Shown in pieces: positions 1 to 8,105 of a DNA stretch of 64,000 bases (its first letter is position 1; every line of letters begins with the position of its first letter). This DNA comes from Candidatus Barnesiella excrementavium (GTDB taxonomy: Bacteria > Bacteroidota > Bacteroidia > Bacteroidales > Barnesiellaceae), in the NCBI GenBank assembly GCA_019115485.1, contig DXDM01000006.1:1-64000 (forward strand), read 5' to 3'. Under the pieces are notes generated by a model. It saw nothing but the letters and a program-made list of their open reading frames with translations, was not told where the DNA came from and did not search any database. The position numbers and the translations under genes are program-made.

Positions 1-46
1 TACCTTTGTTCTCGGGTTAAATGCGCTTTCTTTTTCATTTGCAACA

Positions 47-98
47 CAAAAGTACGTTGTTTGACCTGACAATCGGTTGGAATATTCCAACCGATTGT
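47..98 (-). promoter_or_regulatory. Promoter -7 element and 30-bp perfect palindrome for a gene left of the window
   Basis: Read on the minus strand, positions 54 to 47 give TACTTTTG, a match to the Bacteroidetes -7 element TAnnTTTG. Just upstream of it (69-98) lies a perfect 30-bp palindrome with half-sites ACAATCGGTTGGAAT and its complement. It covers the region where the -33 contact would fall, as an operator would. It could instead form a hairpin in a longer transcript begun at the upstream repeat promoter (163-194). The gene served starts left of position 1. Confidence 0.5.
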
Positions 99-140
99 GC
101 TTTTGAGTTGCATTTTCTAGTTTAATTCACATTGACTATA

Positions 141-196
141 CCGAACCGACTCCTATCTTCTGTAAAGATAGCGAAAGGTAAAAGCTGTGGCAAAGA
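141..196 (-). repeat. Promoter-bearing intergenic repeat, single unit facing left
   Basis: A divergent unit of the repeat family seen also at 1741, 32051, 33123, 36537 and 60637. On the minus strand it has TTTG (194-191), a 20-bp spacer ending CCTTTCGC, and TATCTTTA (170-163), followed by the family segment ACAGAAGATAGGAGTCGGTT. It points to the gene off the left edge. The rest of 1-296 contains no coding sequence that I can support. Confidence 0.7.
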
Positions 197-262
197 AAGA
201 GCTGAAAAAAATGAAACCTCGACTTTTATCGGTACAAAATTCAGAGAATAACAAAATTTGTG

Positions 263-270
263 TATTTTTG
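263..270 (+). promoter_or_regulatory. pyrH promoter, -7 element
   Basis: TATTTTTG matches TAnnTTTG and lies 26 bp before the pyrH ATG. No TTTG is seen at the usual -33 distance, so this is a -7-only call. Confidence 0.5.
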
Positions 271-296
271 AAAAATCAACGAACAACCAGGTTATC

Positions 297-1007
297 ATGA
301 ACAATCAATACAAACGAATCCTCTTGAAACTGAGCGGCGAGTCGCTCATGGGCGAAAAGCAGTATGGCATCGACGAAAAGAGAGTCAACGAGTATGCCAC
401 CCAAATCAAAGAGATTGCCGAGATGGGCATCGAGATAGGTATCGTAATCGGCGGGGGAAACATCTTCCGCGGACTGAGCGGAACCACTCAGGGGGTCGAC
501 CGGGTCAAGGGCGACCAGATGGGTATGCTCGCCACGGTCATCAACAGCCTGGCCCTGAGCTCGGCACTCGAAAAGGTAGGACAGAAGGCCCGGGTATTCA
601 CGGCTATCAACATGTTCCCCATCGGCGAACATTACAGCAAATGGAAGGCCATCGAGGCCATGCAGCGGGGCGAAATCGCCATCATCTCATGCGGCACGGG
701 TAACCCCTTCTTCACCACCGACACGGGCTCGGCCCTGCGAGGTATCGAAATCGAGGCCGACGTCATGCTCAAAGGCACCCGCGTCGACGGCATCTACACG
801 GCCGATCCCGAGAAAGATCCCACGGCTGTGAAATTCGACAAAATCAGCTACGACGAAATCTATACCCGGGGTCTGAAAGTGATGGACCTCACCGCCACGA
901 CCCTCTGCAAGGAGAACCACCTGCCCATCATCGTGTTCGACATGGATACTGTGGGCAATCTGAAAAAGGTGATGTCGGGCGAAAACATAGGAACGCTGGT
1001 ATATTAA
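297..1007 (+). CDS. pyrH: UMP kinase
   Basis: Phosphorylates UMP to UDP with ATP in the cytoplasm, in de novo pyrimidine nucleotide synthesis. The 236-residue product has the bacterial amino-acid-kinase fold signature: KLSGES at residues 11-16, the glycine-rich GGGNIFRG loop near residue 57, and TGNPFFTTD in the nucleotide-binding half. The length is normal for bacterial PyrH. I chose the ATG at 297 over the in-frame upstream start at 258 because the -7 element (263-270) lies between them and homologues begin near [16 protein letters not shown]. frr follows 79 bp later with its own promoter; the pyrH-frr order is widely conserved. Confidence 0.97.
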   Translation: MNNQYKRILLKLSGESLMGEKQYGIDEKRVNEYATQIKEIAEMGIEIGIVIGGGNIFRGLSGTTQGVDRVKGDQMGMLATVINSLALSSALEKVGQKARVFTAINMFPIGEHYSKWKAIEAMQRGEIAIISCGTGNPFFTTDTGSALRGIEIEADVMLKGTRVDGIYTADPEKDPTAVKFDKISYDEIYTRGLKVMDLTATTLCKENHLPIIVFDMDTVGNLKKVMSGENIGTLVY

Positions 1008-1017
1008 TAACGCAGCC

Positions 1018-1048
1018 TTTGTCATTCTTGAAAAAAAGAGTACATTTG
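1018..1048 (+). promoter_or_regulatory. frr promoter, full consensus
   Basis: TTTG at 1018-1021, a 19-bp spacer, and TACATTTG at 1041-1048: a complete match to the Bacteroidetes housekeeping promoter. The frr ATG is 38 bp after the -7 element. Confidence 0.8.
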
Positions 1049-1086
1049 TTCACCAAACTAATAGAAACATTTCAACCTTACTTATT

Positions 1087-1647
1087 ATGGACGACGTAAA
1101 AACATATCTCAACGCGGCCGAAGAAAAGATGACCATGGCCATCGAATTTCTCGACGAGGCTCTGGCTCATATTCGTGCCGGTAAAGCCAATCCGCGGATT
1201 CTCGACGGCATACGGGTCGACTACTACGGCAGTCTGGCTCCGCTCTCCAACGTGGCCAACATCTCGGTACCCGACGCCCGCACCATCGTAATTACCCCGT
1301 GGGAAAAATCGATGTTCAAGGTAATCGAAAAAGCCATCTTGGACTCCGAGCTGGGTATCACGCCCGAGAACAACGGCGAGATTATCCGCCTCTCCATTCC
1401 CCCGTTGACCGAAGAGCGGCGCAAGGCTCTCGTGAAACAGTCGAAACAGGAGGCCGAAAATGCCAAGGTGAGTGTGCGCAATGCCCGCCGTGATGTCATC
1501 GACGCCTTGAAAAAGGCTCAAAAAGAGGGTATGGCCGAAGATGTAGCCAAAGACGGTGAAGCCTCGGCTCAAAAACTCCACGACAAATACATGAAGAAAA
1601 TCGACGATATCTTTGCCGAGAAGGAGAAAGAGATTCTCACCGTATAA
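1087..1647 (+). CDS. frr: Ribosome recycling factor
   Basis: With EF-G, splits the post-termination 70S complex so ribosomes can start again. The 186-residue length is typical. Family features visible are the N-terminal helix region (residues 1-30), [26 protein letters not shown] in the beta domain, and the closing long helices with [28 protein letters not shown]. It lies downstream of pyrH and has a good promoter of its own. A weak hairpin follows the stop codon at 1674-1703. Confidence 0.97.
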   Translation: MDDVKTYLNAAEEKMTMAIEFLDEALAHIRAGKANPRILDGIRVDYYGSLAPLSNVANISVPDARTIVITPWEKSMFKVIEKAILDSELGITPENNGEIIRLSIPPLTEERRKALVKQSKQEAENAKVSVRNARRDVIDALKKAQKEGMAEDVAKDGEASAQKLHDKYMKKIDDIFAEKEKEILTV

Positions 1648-1673
1648 ACGGCCGATTTCGCAAAAACAGATTC

Positions 1674-1703
1674 GAGGGCTTTCGGTTCATGCCGGAGGCC
1701 CTC
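1674..1703 (+). terminator. Possible frr terminator hairpin
   Basis: GAGGGC (1674-1679) pairs with GCCCTC (1698-1703), with an inner CGG/CCG pair. The T run that follows is short, so the call is weak. Confidence 0.35.
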
Positions 1704-1740
1704 TGCCTTTACAGCCTGTCCAAGCCACCCACGAAGCATG

Positions 1741-1979
1741 GAGAGGCTGCGGCCCGACCGAGTTCTACTCGAAAACTTCGCTCCCCGCTTGCCATTACTC
1801 TCGCCTTTCACTATCTTTGTTTCACGAAGACAGGAGGCGGCTCGGCCTTGTCAAACTTGAAAACTCCGTTTCCGTTTGCCACGGCTCTCGCCTTTCACTA
1901 TCTTTGTAGAAGATAAGATGCGTCTCAGCAGAAAAATCAAGTGGGCTTGTTTTTCTGCTTTCGACTTTCACTATCTTTG
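1741..1979 (+). repeat. Tandem promoter-bearing repeat array before rsgA (3 units)
   Basis: Three units end in TATCTTTG at 1812-1819, 1899-1906 and 1972-1979 (spacing 87 and 73 bp). Unit 2 has TTTG at 1875-1878 and a 20-bp spacer; unit 1 has CTTG at 1788-1791 with a 20-bp spacer; unit 3 has a poor -33. Units 1 and 2 share CTCGCCTTTCAC before the -7 element. Between units lies the conserved GACAGGAGGCGGCTCGGCC (about 1829-1848). The last -7 element ends 20 bp before the rsgA GTG. This array fills most of the 352-bp gap after frr; I see no gene in it. Confidence 0.85.
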
Positions 1980-1999
1980 TCCTGAAAAAAACAGTCGAC

Positions 2000-2932
2000 G
2001 TGGAAGGACTTGTCATCAAAAATACAGGAAGTTGGTATATCGTACGCACCGAAACCGGTGAGTCGATACCGTGTAAAATCAAGGGGAATTTCCGGTTGAA
2101 GGGGATTCGCAGCACCAACCCCGTGTCGGTGGGCGACCGCGTCAACATCGAGCTTAACCCCGACCGCACCGCCTTTATCACACGCATACACGAGCGCAAG
2201 AACTACATCATACGCCGGGCCTCCAACCTGTCGAAAGAGTCGCACATCATCGCGGCCAACATCGACCTGGCCCTGCTGGTGGTGACCGTCAACTCACCGC
2301 TCACCTCGACCACCTTTATCGACCGGTTCCTGGCTACGGCCGAAGCCTACCGCATTCCCGTGCACATTGTCATCAACAAATGCGATACCTTTTCGCCCGA
2401 CGACCGGGAGTATGCCGAAGCCCTCTGCTACCTCTACCGCTCCATCGGCTACGAGTGCCGCTGCGTGTCGGCGGCCACCGGCGAAGGGTTCGATTTCATC
2501 ACCGACAGTCTGAAAGACCGCATTACCCTCCTCTCGGGCAACTCGGGGGTGGGCAAATCGACCATCATCAGCCGCATTCTGCCCGGTGTCGAAATCAAGA
2601 TAGGCGCCGTATCGACGGCTCACCACAAAGGCATGCACACGACCACCTTCTCCGAGATGTACCCGCTGCCACAGGGAGGATACCTTATCGACACCCCGGG
2701 CATCAAAGGGTTCGGCACCATCGATTTCGAACCCGGCGAGGTGGCCCACTTCTTCCCCGAAATCTTCCGTATTTCACAGGAGTGCCGTTTCAGCAACTGC
2801 ACCCACCGGCACGAACCGGGCTGTGCGGTACTGAAAGCGCTCGAAAATCATGAGATAAGCGAATCGAGATATGCCAGTTACCTGAGTATCATCGACGACA
2901 GCTCCGACGGGAAATACCGGGAGGCCTTCTAA
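2000..2932 (+). CDS. rsgA: Ribosome small-subunit-dependent GTPase RsgA (GTG start)
   Basis: Circularly permuted GTPase that checks late 30S subunit maturation. In the 310-residue protein the G motifs appear in permuted order: NKCD (126-129), then GNSGVGKST (180-188), then DTPG (231-234). An N-terminal OB fold comes first, and a C-terminal zinc site has C262, C267, H269 and C275. The start is GTG: it is the only start that sits just after the last promoter unit and gives the family N-terminus ([13 protein letters not shown]). The gene is read from a tandem array of repeat promoters. The NlpC-type lipoprotein follows 58 bp later and may be cotranscribed. Confidence 0.95.
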   Translation: MEGLVIKNTGSWYIVRTETGESIPCKIKGNFRLKGIRSTNPVSVGDRVNIELNPDRTAFITRIHERKNYIIRRASNLSKESHIIAANIDLALLVVTVNSPLTSTTFIDRFLATAEAYRIPVHIVINKCDTFSPDDREYAEALCYLYRSIGYECRCVSAATGEGFDFITDSLKDRITLLSGNSGVGKSTIISRILPGVEIKIGAVSTAHHKGMHTTTFSEMYPLPQGGYLIDTPGIKGFGTIDFEPGEVAHFFPEIFRISQECRFSNCTHRHEPGCAVLKALENHEISESRYASYLSIIDDSSDGKYREAF

Positions 2933-2990
2933 CCTACCCGACTGCTCCCCACCCCCTTTGCCGGTCGACCTGCTCACAAAAACAAGAAAG

Positions 2991-3671
2991 ATGATGAAAA
3001 GTGCCTTGATTACCATTTGCAGACATACACTGCTCCTGCTCCTGATAGGAGCCTGTGCCCTGTCGGTCGACGCAGCCAAAAAGAAAAGCACGAAACCGAC
3101 AACCCGCCAGACTGCCGCAACGAAGGTCGACACCGACTCGGTCGAGCCGCTCTCGACACTGCCGCTGCCTCAAACCTTTGTCGACAAACAGATAGACAGT
3201 CTCATCGTCTTTGCCCGCAAATACACCGGCACGCCTTACCGCCGTGGCGGAAAAGGCCCCAACCGCTTCGACTGCTCGGGATTCATGCAATATGTATTCA
3301 ACCATTTTTCCTGTGAACTCAACGCCAGTTCGGCGTCGCAATATCTGCAAGGCATCTCGGTAGAAGACGAGAAGATTCGCCGGGGCGACCTGGTCTTTTT
3401 CAAGGGACGGAACAGCCGCCGCGCCTCCGTGGGGCATGTGGGTCTCGTGACCGAGGTCTATCCCGACGGCCGGTTCAAGTTCATACACGCCTCGACCTCG
3501 CAGGGGATACGCGAAGATTGGAGCTCGTCGCCCTATTATGCCTTGCGATACATGGGTGCCCGCCGCATCTACTTTGCCCAAATTGACCCAAGCGTACTGC
3601 TCGACGCCATCATCAACCTCGAAGATGTCGACAACGACCTCCCGTTTGAAGAGGATAATCTGTCGGAATGA
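2991..3671 (+). CDS. NlpC/P60 family peptidoglycan endopeptidase, likely lipoprotein
   Basis: Probable cell-wall hydrolase cutting peptide stems. The 226-residue product has an N-terminal hydrophobic segment ending LLIGAC, with Cys22 a possible lipidation site, then a lysine/threonine-rich linker, then an NlpC/P60 domain from about residue 65. The catalytic set is C95 in FDCSG, H149 in VGHVGLV and H166 in FIHAST. The ATG at 2991 gives a proper signal sequence; the longer frame would need a TTG at 2958. The 3' end faces the lytic transglycosylase gene with a 1-bp gap, so two wall hydrolases are convergent here. Exact substrate is not visible. Confidence 0.88.
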   Translation: MMKSALITICRHTLLLLLIGACALSVDAAKKKSTKPTTRQTAATKVDTDSVEPLSTLPLPQTFVDKQIDSLIVFARKYTGTPYRRGGKGPNRFDCSGFMQYVFNHFSCELNASSASQYLQGISVEDEKIRRGDLVFFKGRNSRRASVGHVGLVTEVYPDGRFKFIHASTSQGIREDWSSSPYYALRYMGARRIYFAQIDPSVLLDAIINLEDVDNDLPFEEDNLSE

Positions 3672-3672
3672 T

Positions 3673-5199
3673 TCAGGCGGCAGGTATCTTCAACCGCTGA
3701 CCCGGTCGAATGGAATTGCCCCTCAAATTATTTTCCCGCCGAATGTCTTCGGCCGAAACGCCTTTGTATTTTTGGGAGATGGTCCACAAGCTCTCGCCCT
3801 TGCGCACCGTATGATATTTCGATGACGACGAAGCCTTGGTCTTGCTCTTGGACGAGGCGGCAACCGTCGTGCTGCTCTTCTTCACCGCCCCCTTGCTGCT
3901 CACCGCCAGGCGTTGCCCGATGCGCAGATAAGAGCTCTTGCCCAAATTGTTCCAGGCCCGCAGCTTGCTTACCGACACACCGTACTTGCGGGCTATCTTC
4001 GAGAGGGTCTCACCCTTGCGCACCTTGTGATAGACCATTGTTCCCGGAGCTATACCGGCCGGCTCGACCGAAAGGCGCTGAGCATAAAGCTCGGCATCGT
4101 GAGCGAAAATGTCGTCCTGCGCCTCGATGTAGGCATAGACCTGTTGCGAGGGCAAAATCAGGGCATAGGGACGCGAGGTGTTGCCCGGGATAATGTCGCG
4201 GCGGTATTGGGGATTGAGGCTGCGAATCTCTTCCAGCGGAATCTGCAACACGTCGGCCACCTGTTTCAGGTGCAACCGACGAGTCACCTGCACCGTATCG
4301 GTGAGGAGCGGACGACGGGTGAGCACGGGACAGATGTTGTGGTCGCTGTAATAGTTCATCACATAGTTGACGGCGATAAAGGCCGGCACATAGCCCCTCG
4401 TCTCGCGGGGCAGATAGGGATAGATTTCCCAATAATCGGTCTTGCCACCCGAGCGGCGAATTGCCTTGCTCACATTGCCGGGCCCGCAGTTGTACGAGGC
4501 GATGGCCAGAGCCCAATCGTGATAGATGGCGTAGAGGTCTTTGAGGTAACGGGCGGCCATGGCCGACGACTTGATGGGGTCGCGACGCTCGTCTACTAGG
4601 CTGTTGACCTCCAACCCCATGCTCTTGCCGGTACGGACCATGAATTGCCACAAACCGGCAGCGCCGGCCCGCGACGTAGCATCGGGACGCAGGGCCGACT
4701 CGATAATGGGCAGGTATTTGAGTTCGAGCGGAAGTCCCTCACGTTCGAGAGCCTCCTCGAAAATAGGCATGTAATAGGTGCCCAGCCCCAACAGGTTCTC
4801 GACCAGTGCCCGGCGTTTCTGTACATACATGTCGATGTAGCGACGCACCACGCTGTTGTAGGGCATCTCGATGACGGTGGGCAGTTGGGCCAACTTGCGC
4901 ATGTAGACCGAGTCGGGGTAGTCGATATTCACACTGGTCTCCAAACAGGAGTCGTCGACCACGGCATACTGCTGCATGTACCAGTTGGTCAGCAGCGTAT
5001 TCAGGTCGTCCTCCATGCTCTCGGGATAGACCACCGAGTTGTCAATGGAGTCGGTCAAGGCCAAATCCAACGAATCGGACATCACGATCTCGGCCGTATC
5101 CGACTCGACATATATCTCTTCATCAAGCTCTGCATCTTGGGCAAAGCCCAACAGCGAGAATCCCAATCCCGCCAAAATAAAACTTATCCTCTTCTTCAT
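3673..5199 (-). CDS. mltD: Membrane-bound lytic murein transglycosylase (MltD-like) with two LysM repeats
   Basis: Cleaves the glycan strand of peptidoglycan. The 508-residue protein begins with a signal peptide (MKKRISFILAGLGFSLLGFA), then an acidic region, then an SLT domain: IESALRPDATSRAGAAGLWQFM places the catalytic glutamate at E167, and ASYNCGPGN follows further on. The C-terminus carries two LysM modules (about residues 390-420 and 462-506), each with a VRKGE-type start, joined by a Ser/Lys-rich linker; these bind peptidoglycan. It is the last gene of the minus-strand series parA, parB, DUF5683 protein, this gene, an order I recall from other Bacteroidales. Confidence 0.93.
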   Translation of the reverse strand: MKKRISFILAGLGFSLLGFAQDAELDEEIYVESDTAEIVMSDSLDLALTDSIDNSVVYPESMEDDLNTLLTNWYMQQYAVVDDSCLETSVNIDYPDSVYMRKLAQLPTVIEMPYNSVVRRYIDMYVQKRRALVENLLGLGTYYMPIFEEALEREGLPLELKYLPIIESALRPDATSRAGAAGLWQFMVRTGKSMGLEVNSLVDERRDPIKSSAMAARYLKDLYAIYHDWALAIASYNCGPGNVSKAIRRSGGKTDYWEIYPYLPRETRGYVPAFIAVNYVMNYYSDHNICPVLTRRPLLTDTVQVTRRLHLKQVADVLQIPLEEIRSLNPQYRRDIIPGNTSRPYALILPSQQVYAYIEAQDDIFAHDAELYAQRLSVEPAGIAPGTMVYHKVRKGETLSKIARKYGVSVSKLRAWNNLGKSSYLRIGQRLAVSSKGAVKKSSTTVAASSKSKTKASSSSKYHTVRKGESLWTISQKYKGVSAEDIRRENNLRGNSIRPGQRLKIPAA

Positions 5200-5222
5200 C
5201 TACTCCTCTTCTTCATTAATCA

Positions 5223-6131
5223 TTAAAACGTAATCGCACACTGCAATCCCACCGCCGGCAAGGCCGAACGTCCCGTGGGGATAATCGCCGGCTGCCACTG
5301 CATGGAGAGATCGGGGCTGATATCGAAATGATACAGCTGGGCATCGACATAGGCATCGATCATACACACGGCGTAAAGACCAATCATGCAGATGATACAC
5401 AGGTCGCGATACTGCCGGTAATAGTCCTTGCGCTGTTTCAACACGCTGGTGAGCCACTCCTTATCAATATCCTCCTCGCGGTAAGCCGAAGAGAAGAAAT
5501 CCATGTAGCTGTTGGTCGTGGGGTCACTGTCCATGATATCGAGGTAAGCCCGCTGGTAATCGGCCAGCATGTTGCTGTTCCACGTGGTAGCATAGAAGAG
5601 CCCCACATAACCGCCCACGACAATAGGCAGTTTCCAGTAGCGTCGGTTGTAAATCTGCCCCAATCCGGGGAAGAGGGCCGACAGCCACACCGCCCGCATG
5701 GGATCGGGGTTGAACGACGAGGTGCGCCACCGCTTGTGCGTCTCGGTGCGGGTGGCTATCGAATCGCCCGGCATCAACGAGCCCAGCGAGTCGGTAATCA
5801 TCAGCGGTACCGAGTCTTGCCCCAAAGCCTCCACACTGTCACCGGCGGCCACCGACACCGAATCGGGTACGACCGGCCGCGTTCCACTTTGGACAGAGTC
5901 GGTCACCAGGGGCATCACCCCTTGGGCTTTACGCATCGCCTCCCCGGCTGCCGCACGTCGGCCCGCAATGGAGTCAGGCGGAATGCTCTTGGCCCCCCGG
6001 GCTTTGCGCGTCTCGGCCGTGACAGACTTTTCCTGAGCTGCGGGGTGCGACGGTTCGGGAACCGCGCCCCACGACGACAAGGTCCACCACCCGATTATCC
6101 ACACCAGTATCGAGGCTCTCTTCCAGCCCAT
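5223..6131 (-). CDS. DUF5683 domain-containing protein
   Basis: Function unknown. The 302-residue protein begins with a signal peptide (MGWKRASILVWIIGWWTLSSWGA), then a low-complexity region rich in Asp-Ser-Val repeats, then the conserved DUF5683 region from about residue 140. That region holds ALFPGLGQIYNRRYWKLP, two hydrophobic segments, and SYMDFFSSAYREEDI. It is probably in the envelope. ATG 6131 is preferred to the upstream in-frame TTG at 6149. parB ends 22 bp upstream, so these genes are likely cotranscribed. A parS-like 16-mer lies inside this gene at 5576-5591. Confidence 0.85.
   Translation of the reverse strand: MGWKRASILVWIIGWWTLSSWGAVPEPSHPAAQEKSVTAETRKARGAKSIPPDSIAGRRAAAGEAMRKAQGVMPLVTDSVQSGTRPVVPDSVSVAAGDSVEALGQDSVPLMITDSLGSLMPGDSIATRTETHKRWRTSSFNPDPMRAVWLSALFPGLGQIYNRRYWKLPIVVGGYVGLFYATTWNSNMLADYQRAYLDIMDSDPTTNSYMDFFSSAYREEDIDKEWLTSVLKQRKDYYRQYRDLCIICMIGLYAVCMIDAYVDAQLYHFDISPDLSMQWQPAIIPTGRSALPAVGLQCAITF
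5576..5591. promoter_or_regulatory. Candidate parS centromere-like site
   Basis: TGTTCCACGTGGTAGC matches 13 of 16 positions of the B. subtilis-type parS palindrome, including an unbroken 12-base core. It lies inside the DUF5683 gene, about 0.6 kb from the parB stop codon. ParB sites often lie close to parAB. One imperfect site is not proof. Confidence 0.35.
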
Positions 6132-6153
6132 GTTATCCGACAGTCTCAAAACA

Positions 6154-7032
6154 CTATTTCAATTTATCGAACAAACCGATAATTCGTTCCAAATCTTCCT
6201 CGTTCTTGAACGGAATCGATATTTTCCCTTTTCCTTTCTCATCACAGCTGAACTGTACCTTGGCCTGGAAGAAATCGGAGAGGTGCGATTTGAGCACGTT
6301 GTACTCCTGCCGCATCATCACCTTCTTCTGCACCTTCTTGCGGGCCCGTTCGCCACCGGCCGCGAGAGTCTTGGCCAACTCCTCGACGTTGCGCACGCTC
6401 AACCCGTCGGAGAGGATACGCTCGTAGAGTTCGAGCTGCAAGGCGGGGTCGGCCACCGACAGCAAAGCCCGGGCATGGCCCATGTCGATGCGCTTGTCGC
6501 GCAAGCCTATCTGCACCTCGGCCGGGAGTTTCAGCAACCGCAGGTAGTTGGCGATGGTTGTCCGTTTCTTGCCCACCCGTTCGCTCAGTTTCTCCTGAGT
6601 GAGTTGGTAGAGTTCAATCAGTTTCTGAAAGGCGAGGGCAATCTCTATGGCGTTCAAGTCTTCGCGTTGAATATTCTCGATAAGGGCCATCTCCATGAGG
6701 GTCTCGTCCTCGGCCGTACGCACATAGGCGGGAATCGTTTCGAGCCCGGCCATCTGGGCGGCCCGGTACCGACGTTCACCGGCAATGATTTGATATTCGC
6801 CGCCGGCCAATTGCCTGAGCGAAACAGGCTGTATGATACCCAGTTCGCGAATCGAAGCGGCCAACTCTTCCAGAGCCTCCTGGTCGAACTCGCGACGGGG
6901 CTGGTCGGGGTTGGGGACAATCTTCGACAGTTCGATTTCATGGATCGAGGAGGTACCGCTGGTCACGATGTCGTCCATCGAAATCAGGGCGTCCAAACCT
7001 CTACCCAATGCACTTCTTTTAGGTGCTGACAT
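6154..7032 (-). CDS. parB: Chromosome partitioning protein ParB
   Basis: CTP-dependent DNA clamp that loads at parS and works with ParA in chromosome segregation. In the 292-residue protein, residues 1-15 (SAPKRSALGRGLDALI) are the usual N-terminal ParA-contact box. GEYQIIAGERRYRAAQMAGL is the CTP-binding ParB/Srx motif, with ENIQREDLNAIE and the helix-turn-helix LSERVGKKRTTIANYLRLLKLP following. A C-terminal dimer domain ends the protein. The ATG at 7032 gives the standard N-terminus. parA lies 26 bp upstream. Confidence 0.97.
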   Translation of the reverse strand: MSAPKRSALGRGLDALISMDDIVTSGTSSIHEIELSKIVPNPDQPRREFDQEALEELAASIRELGIIQPVSLRQLAGGEYQIIAGERRYRAAQMAGLETIPAYVRTAEDETLMEMALIENIQREDLNAIEIALAFQKLIELYQLTQEKLSERVGKKRTTIANYLRLLKLPAEVQIGLRDKRIDMGHARALLSVADPALQLELYERILSDGLSVRNVEELAKTLAAGGERARKKVQKKVMMRQEYNVLKSHLSDFFQAKVQFSCDEKGKGKISIPFKNEEDLERIIGLFDKLK

Positions 7033-7058
7033 ATTTTTCTTCTCCTTCTTTTTGCAGC

Positions 7059-7823
7059 TTAACGGTTCTTCGTTATCAACTCCTTGGCCAGCTCCATGTG
7101 GTTGACGCTGCCCCGCGACTCACAGTCGTAGAGCAGGGCGGGCAACCCGTGACTGGGGGCCTCGCTCAAACGGATATTCCGCTGAATTACCGTATTGAAT
7201 ACCAGACTGCCGAAGTGGCTTTTCAGCTCCTCGTAAATCTGGTTGGCCAGTCTCAAACGCGAATCGTACATCGTCAGCAGGAAACCTTCGATTTCGAGCT
7301 TCGGATTCAGTTTCGATTTGATAATCTTAATCGTATTCAACAACTTGCTGATTCCTTCCAGGGCGAAATACTCGGCCTGTACCGGGATAATAACAGAATC
7401 GGCCGCGGTGAGAGCGTTGACCGTAATCAGCCCCAACGAGGGAGAGCAGTCGATCAAGATGTAATCGTAGTCGTCGCGCACCACGCCCAAGGCCTGGGCC
7501 AACACCCGTTCCCGGTTTTGCATATTCATCAGTTCCAACTCGGCACCTACCAGGTCGATGTGCGAAGCTACCAGACTGAGCCCATCGACACAGGTACTTA
7601 CTACCGAATCCTTAATCGATGACTGCCCTACCAGGCACTCGTAAATCGACGACTTTACCTGCTGCGGGTCTATACCCAACCCCGACGATGCATTGGCCTG
7701 AGGGTCGGCATCGAGAAGCAAAACCTTCTTTTCCAAAACAGCCAGCGAGGTAGCCAGATTGATGGAAGTCGTTGTCTTCCCGACTCCTCCTTTTTGATTG
7801 GCAATAGCGATAATTTTACCCAT
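7059..7823 (-). CDS. parA: Chromosome partitioning ATPase ParA (Soj)
   Basis: Deviant Walker-type ATPase that forms DNA-bound gradients moved by ParB. The 254-residue protein starts MGKIIAIANQKGGVGKTT, with the signature lysine K11 and the Walker lysine K16. LLDADPQANASSGLG and the Walker B-like YDYILIDCSPSLG follow. The ATG at 7823 is preferred to an in-frame GTG 21 bp upstream because it gives the standard chromosomal Soj N-terminus. First gene of the minus-strand group parA-parB-DUF5683-mltD. Confidence 0.97.
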   Translation of the reverse strand: MGKIIAIANQKGGVGKTTTSINLATSLAVLEKKVLLLDADPQANASSGLGIDPQQVKSSIYECLVGQSSIKDSVVSTCVDGLSLVASHIDLVGAELELMNMQNRERVLAQALGVVRDDYDYILIDCSPSLGLITVNALTAADSVIIPVQAEYFALEGISKLLNTIKIIKSKLNPKLEIEGFLLTMYDSRLRLANQIYEELKSHFGSLVFNTVIQRNIRLSEAPSHGLPALLYDCESRGSVNHMELAKELITKNR

Positions 7824-7960
7824 ACTGTTATTTTTTCTCTTCACAAAGGAATATTTTTTAATTCATATTCCGCTGTCCCGGCAGCTCGAAAATAGGATAA
7901 TTGTTGATAAGTGGCCCCTTTTGTTGATAAACGCATGAGTCACTTTGCTGTTTTTCTGCG

Positions 7961-7968
7961 TAAAGATA
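7961..7968 (-). promoter_or_regulatory. Probable parA promoter, -7 element
   Basis: On the minus strand this reads TATCTTTA, 7 of 8 to TAnnTTTG, about 138 bp before the parA ATG. No clear -33 element. The rest of the 282-bp gap to surE is AT-rich with no gene seen. Confidence 0.4.
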
Positions 7969-8070
7969 CACTTTTTTTCAGAAAAGACCACCCAACCTCC
8001 CCGACTCTTTTACCTATTTTAGGACTCCATATTATCCGTTAAAGTATAAAAGATTAAGGCTTTTATTCAT

Positions 8071-8078
8071 TACTTTTG
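8071..8078 (+). promoter_or_regulatory. surE promoter, -7 element
   Basis: TACTTTTG fits TAnnTTTG and ends 27 bp before the surE ATG. This rules out the in-frame TTG at 8076, which overlaps it. Confidence 0.6.
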
Positions 8079-8105
8079 CAGGTGTCAAAATTTGAGTTTC
8101 ACGAT

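Noticed and set aside
69-98. 30-bp palindrome as an intrinsic terminator
   Set aside because: There is no loop beyond the minimal turn and no T run of note on either strand, and it lies upstream of a leftward promoter; an operator fits better, though not proven.
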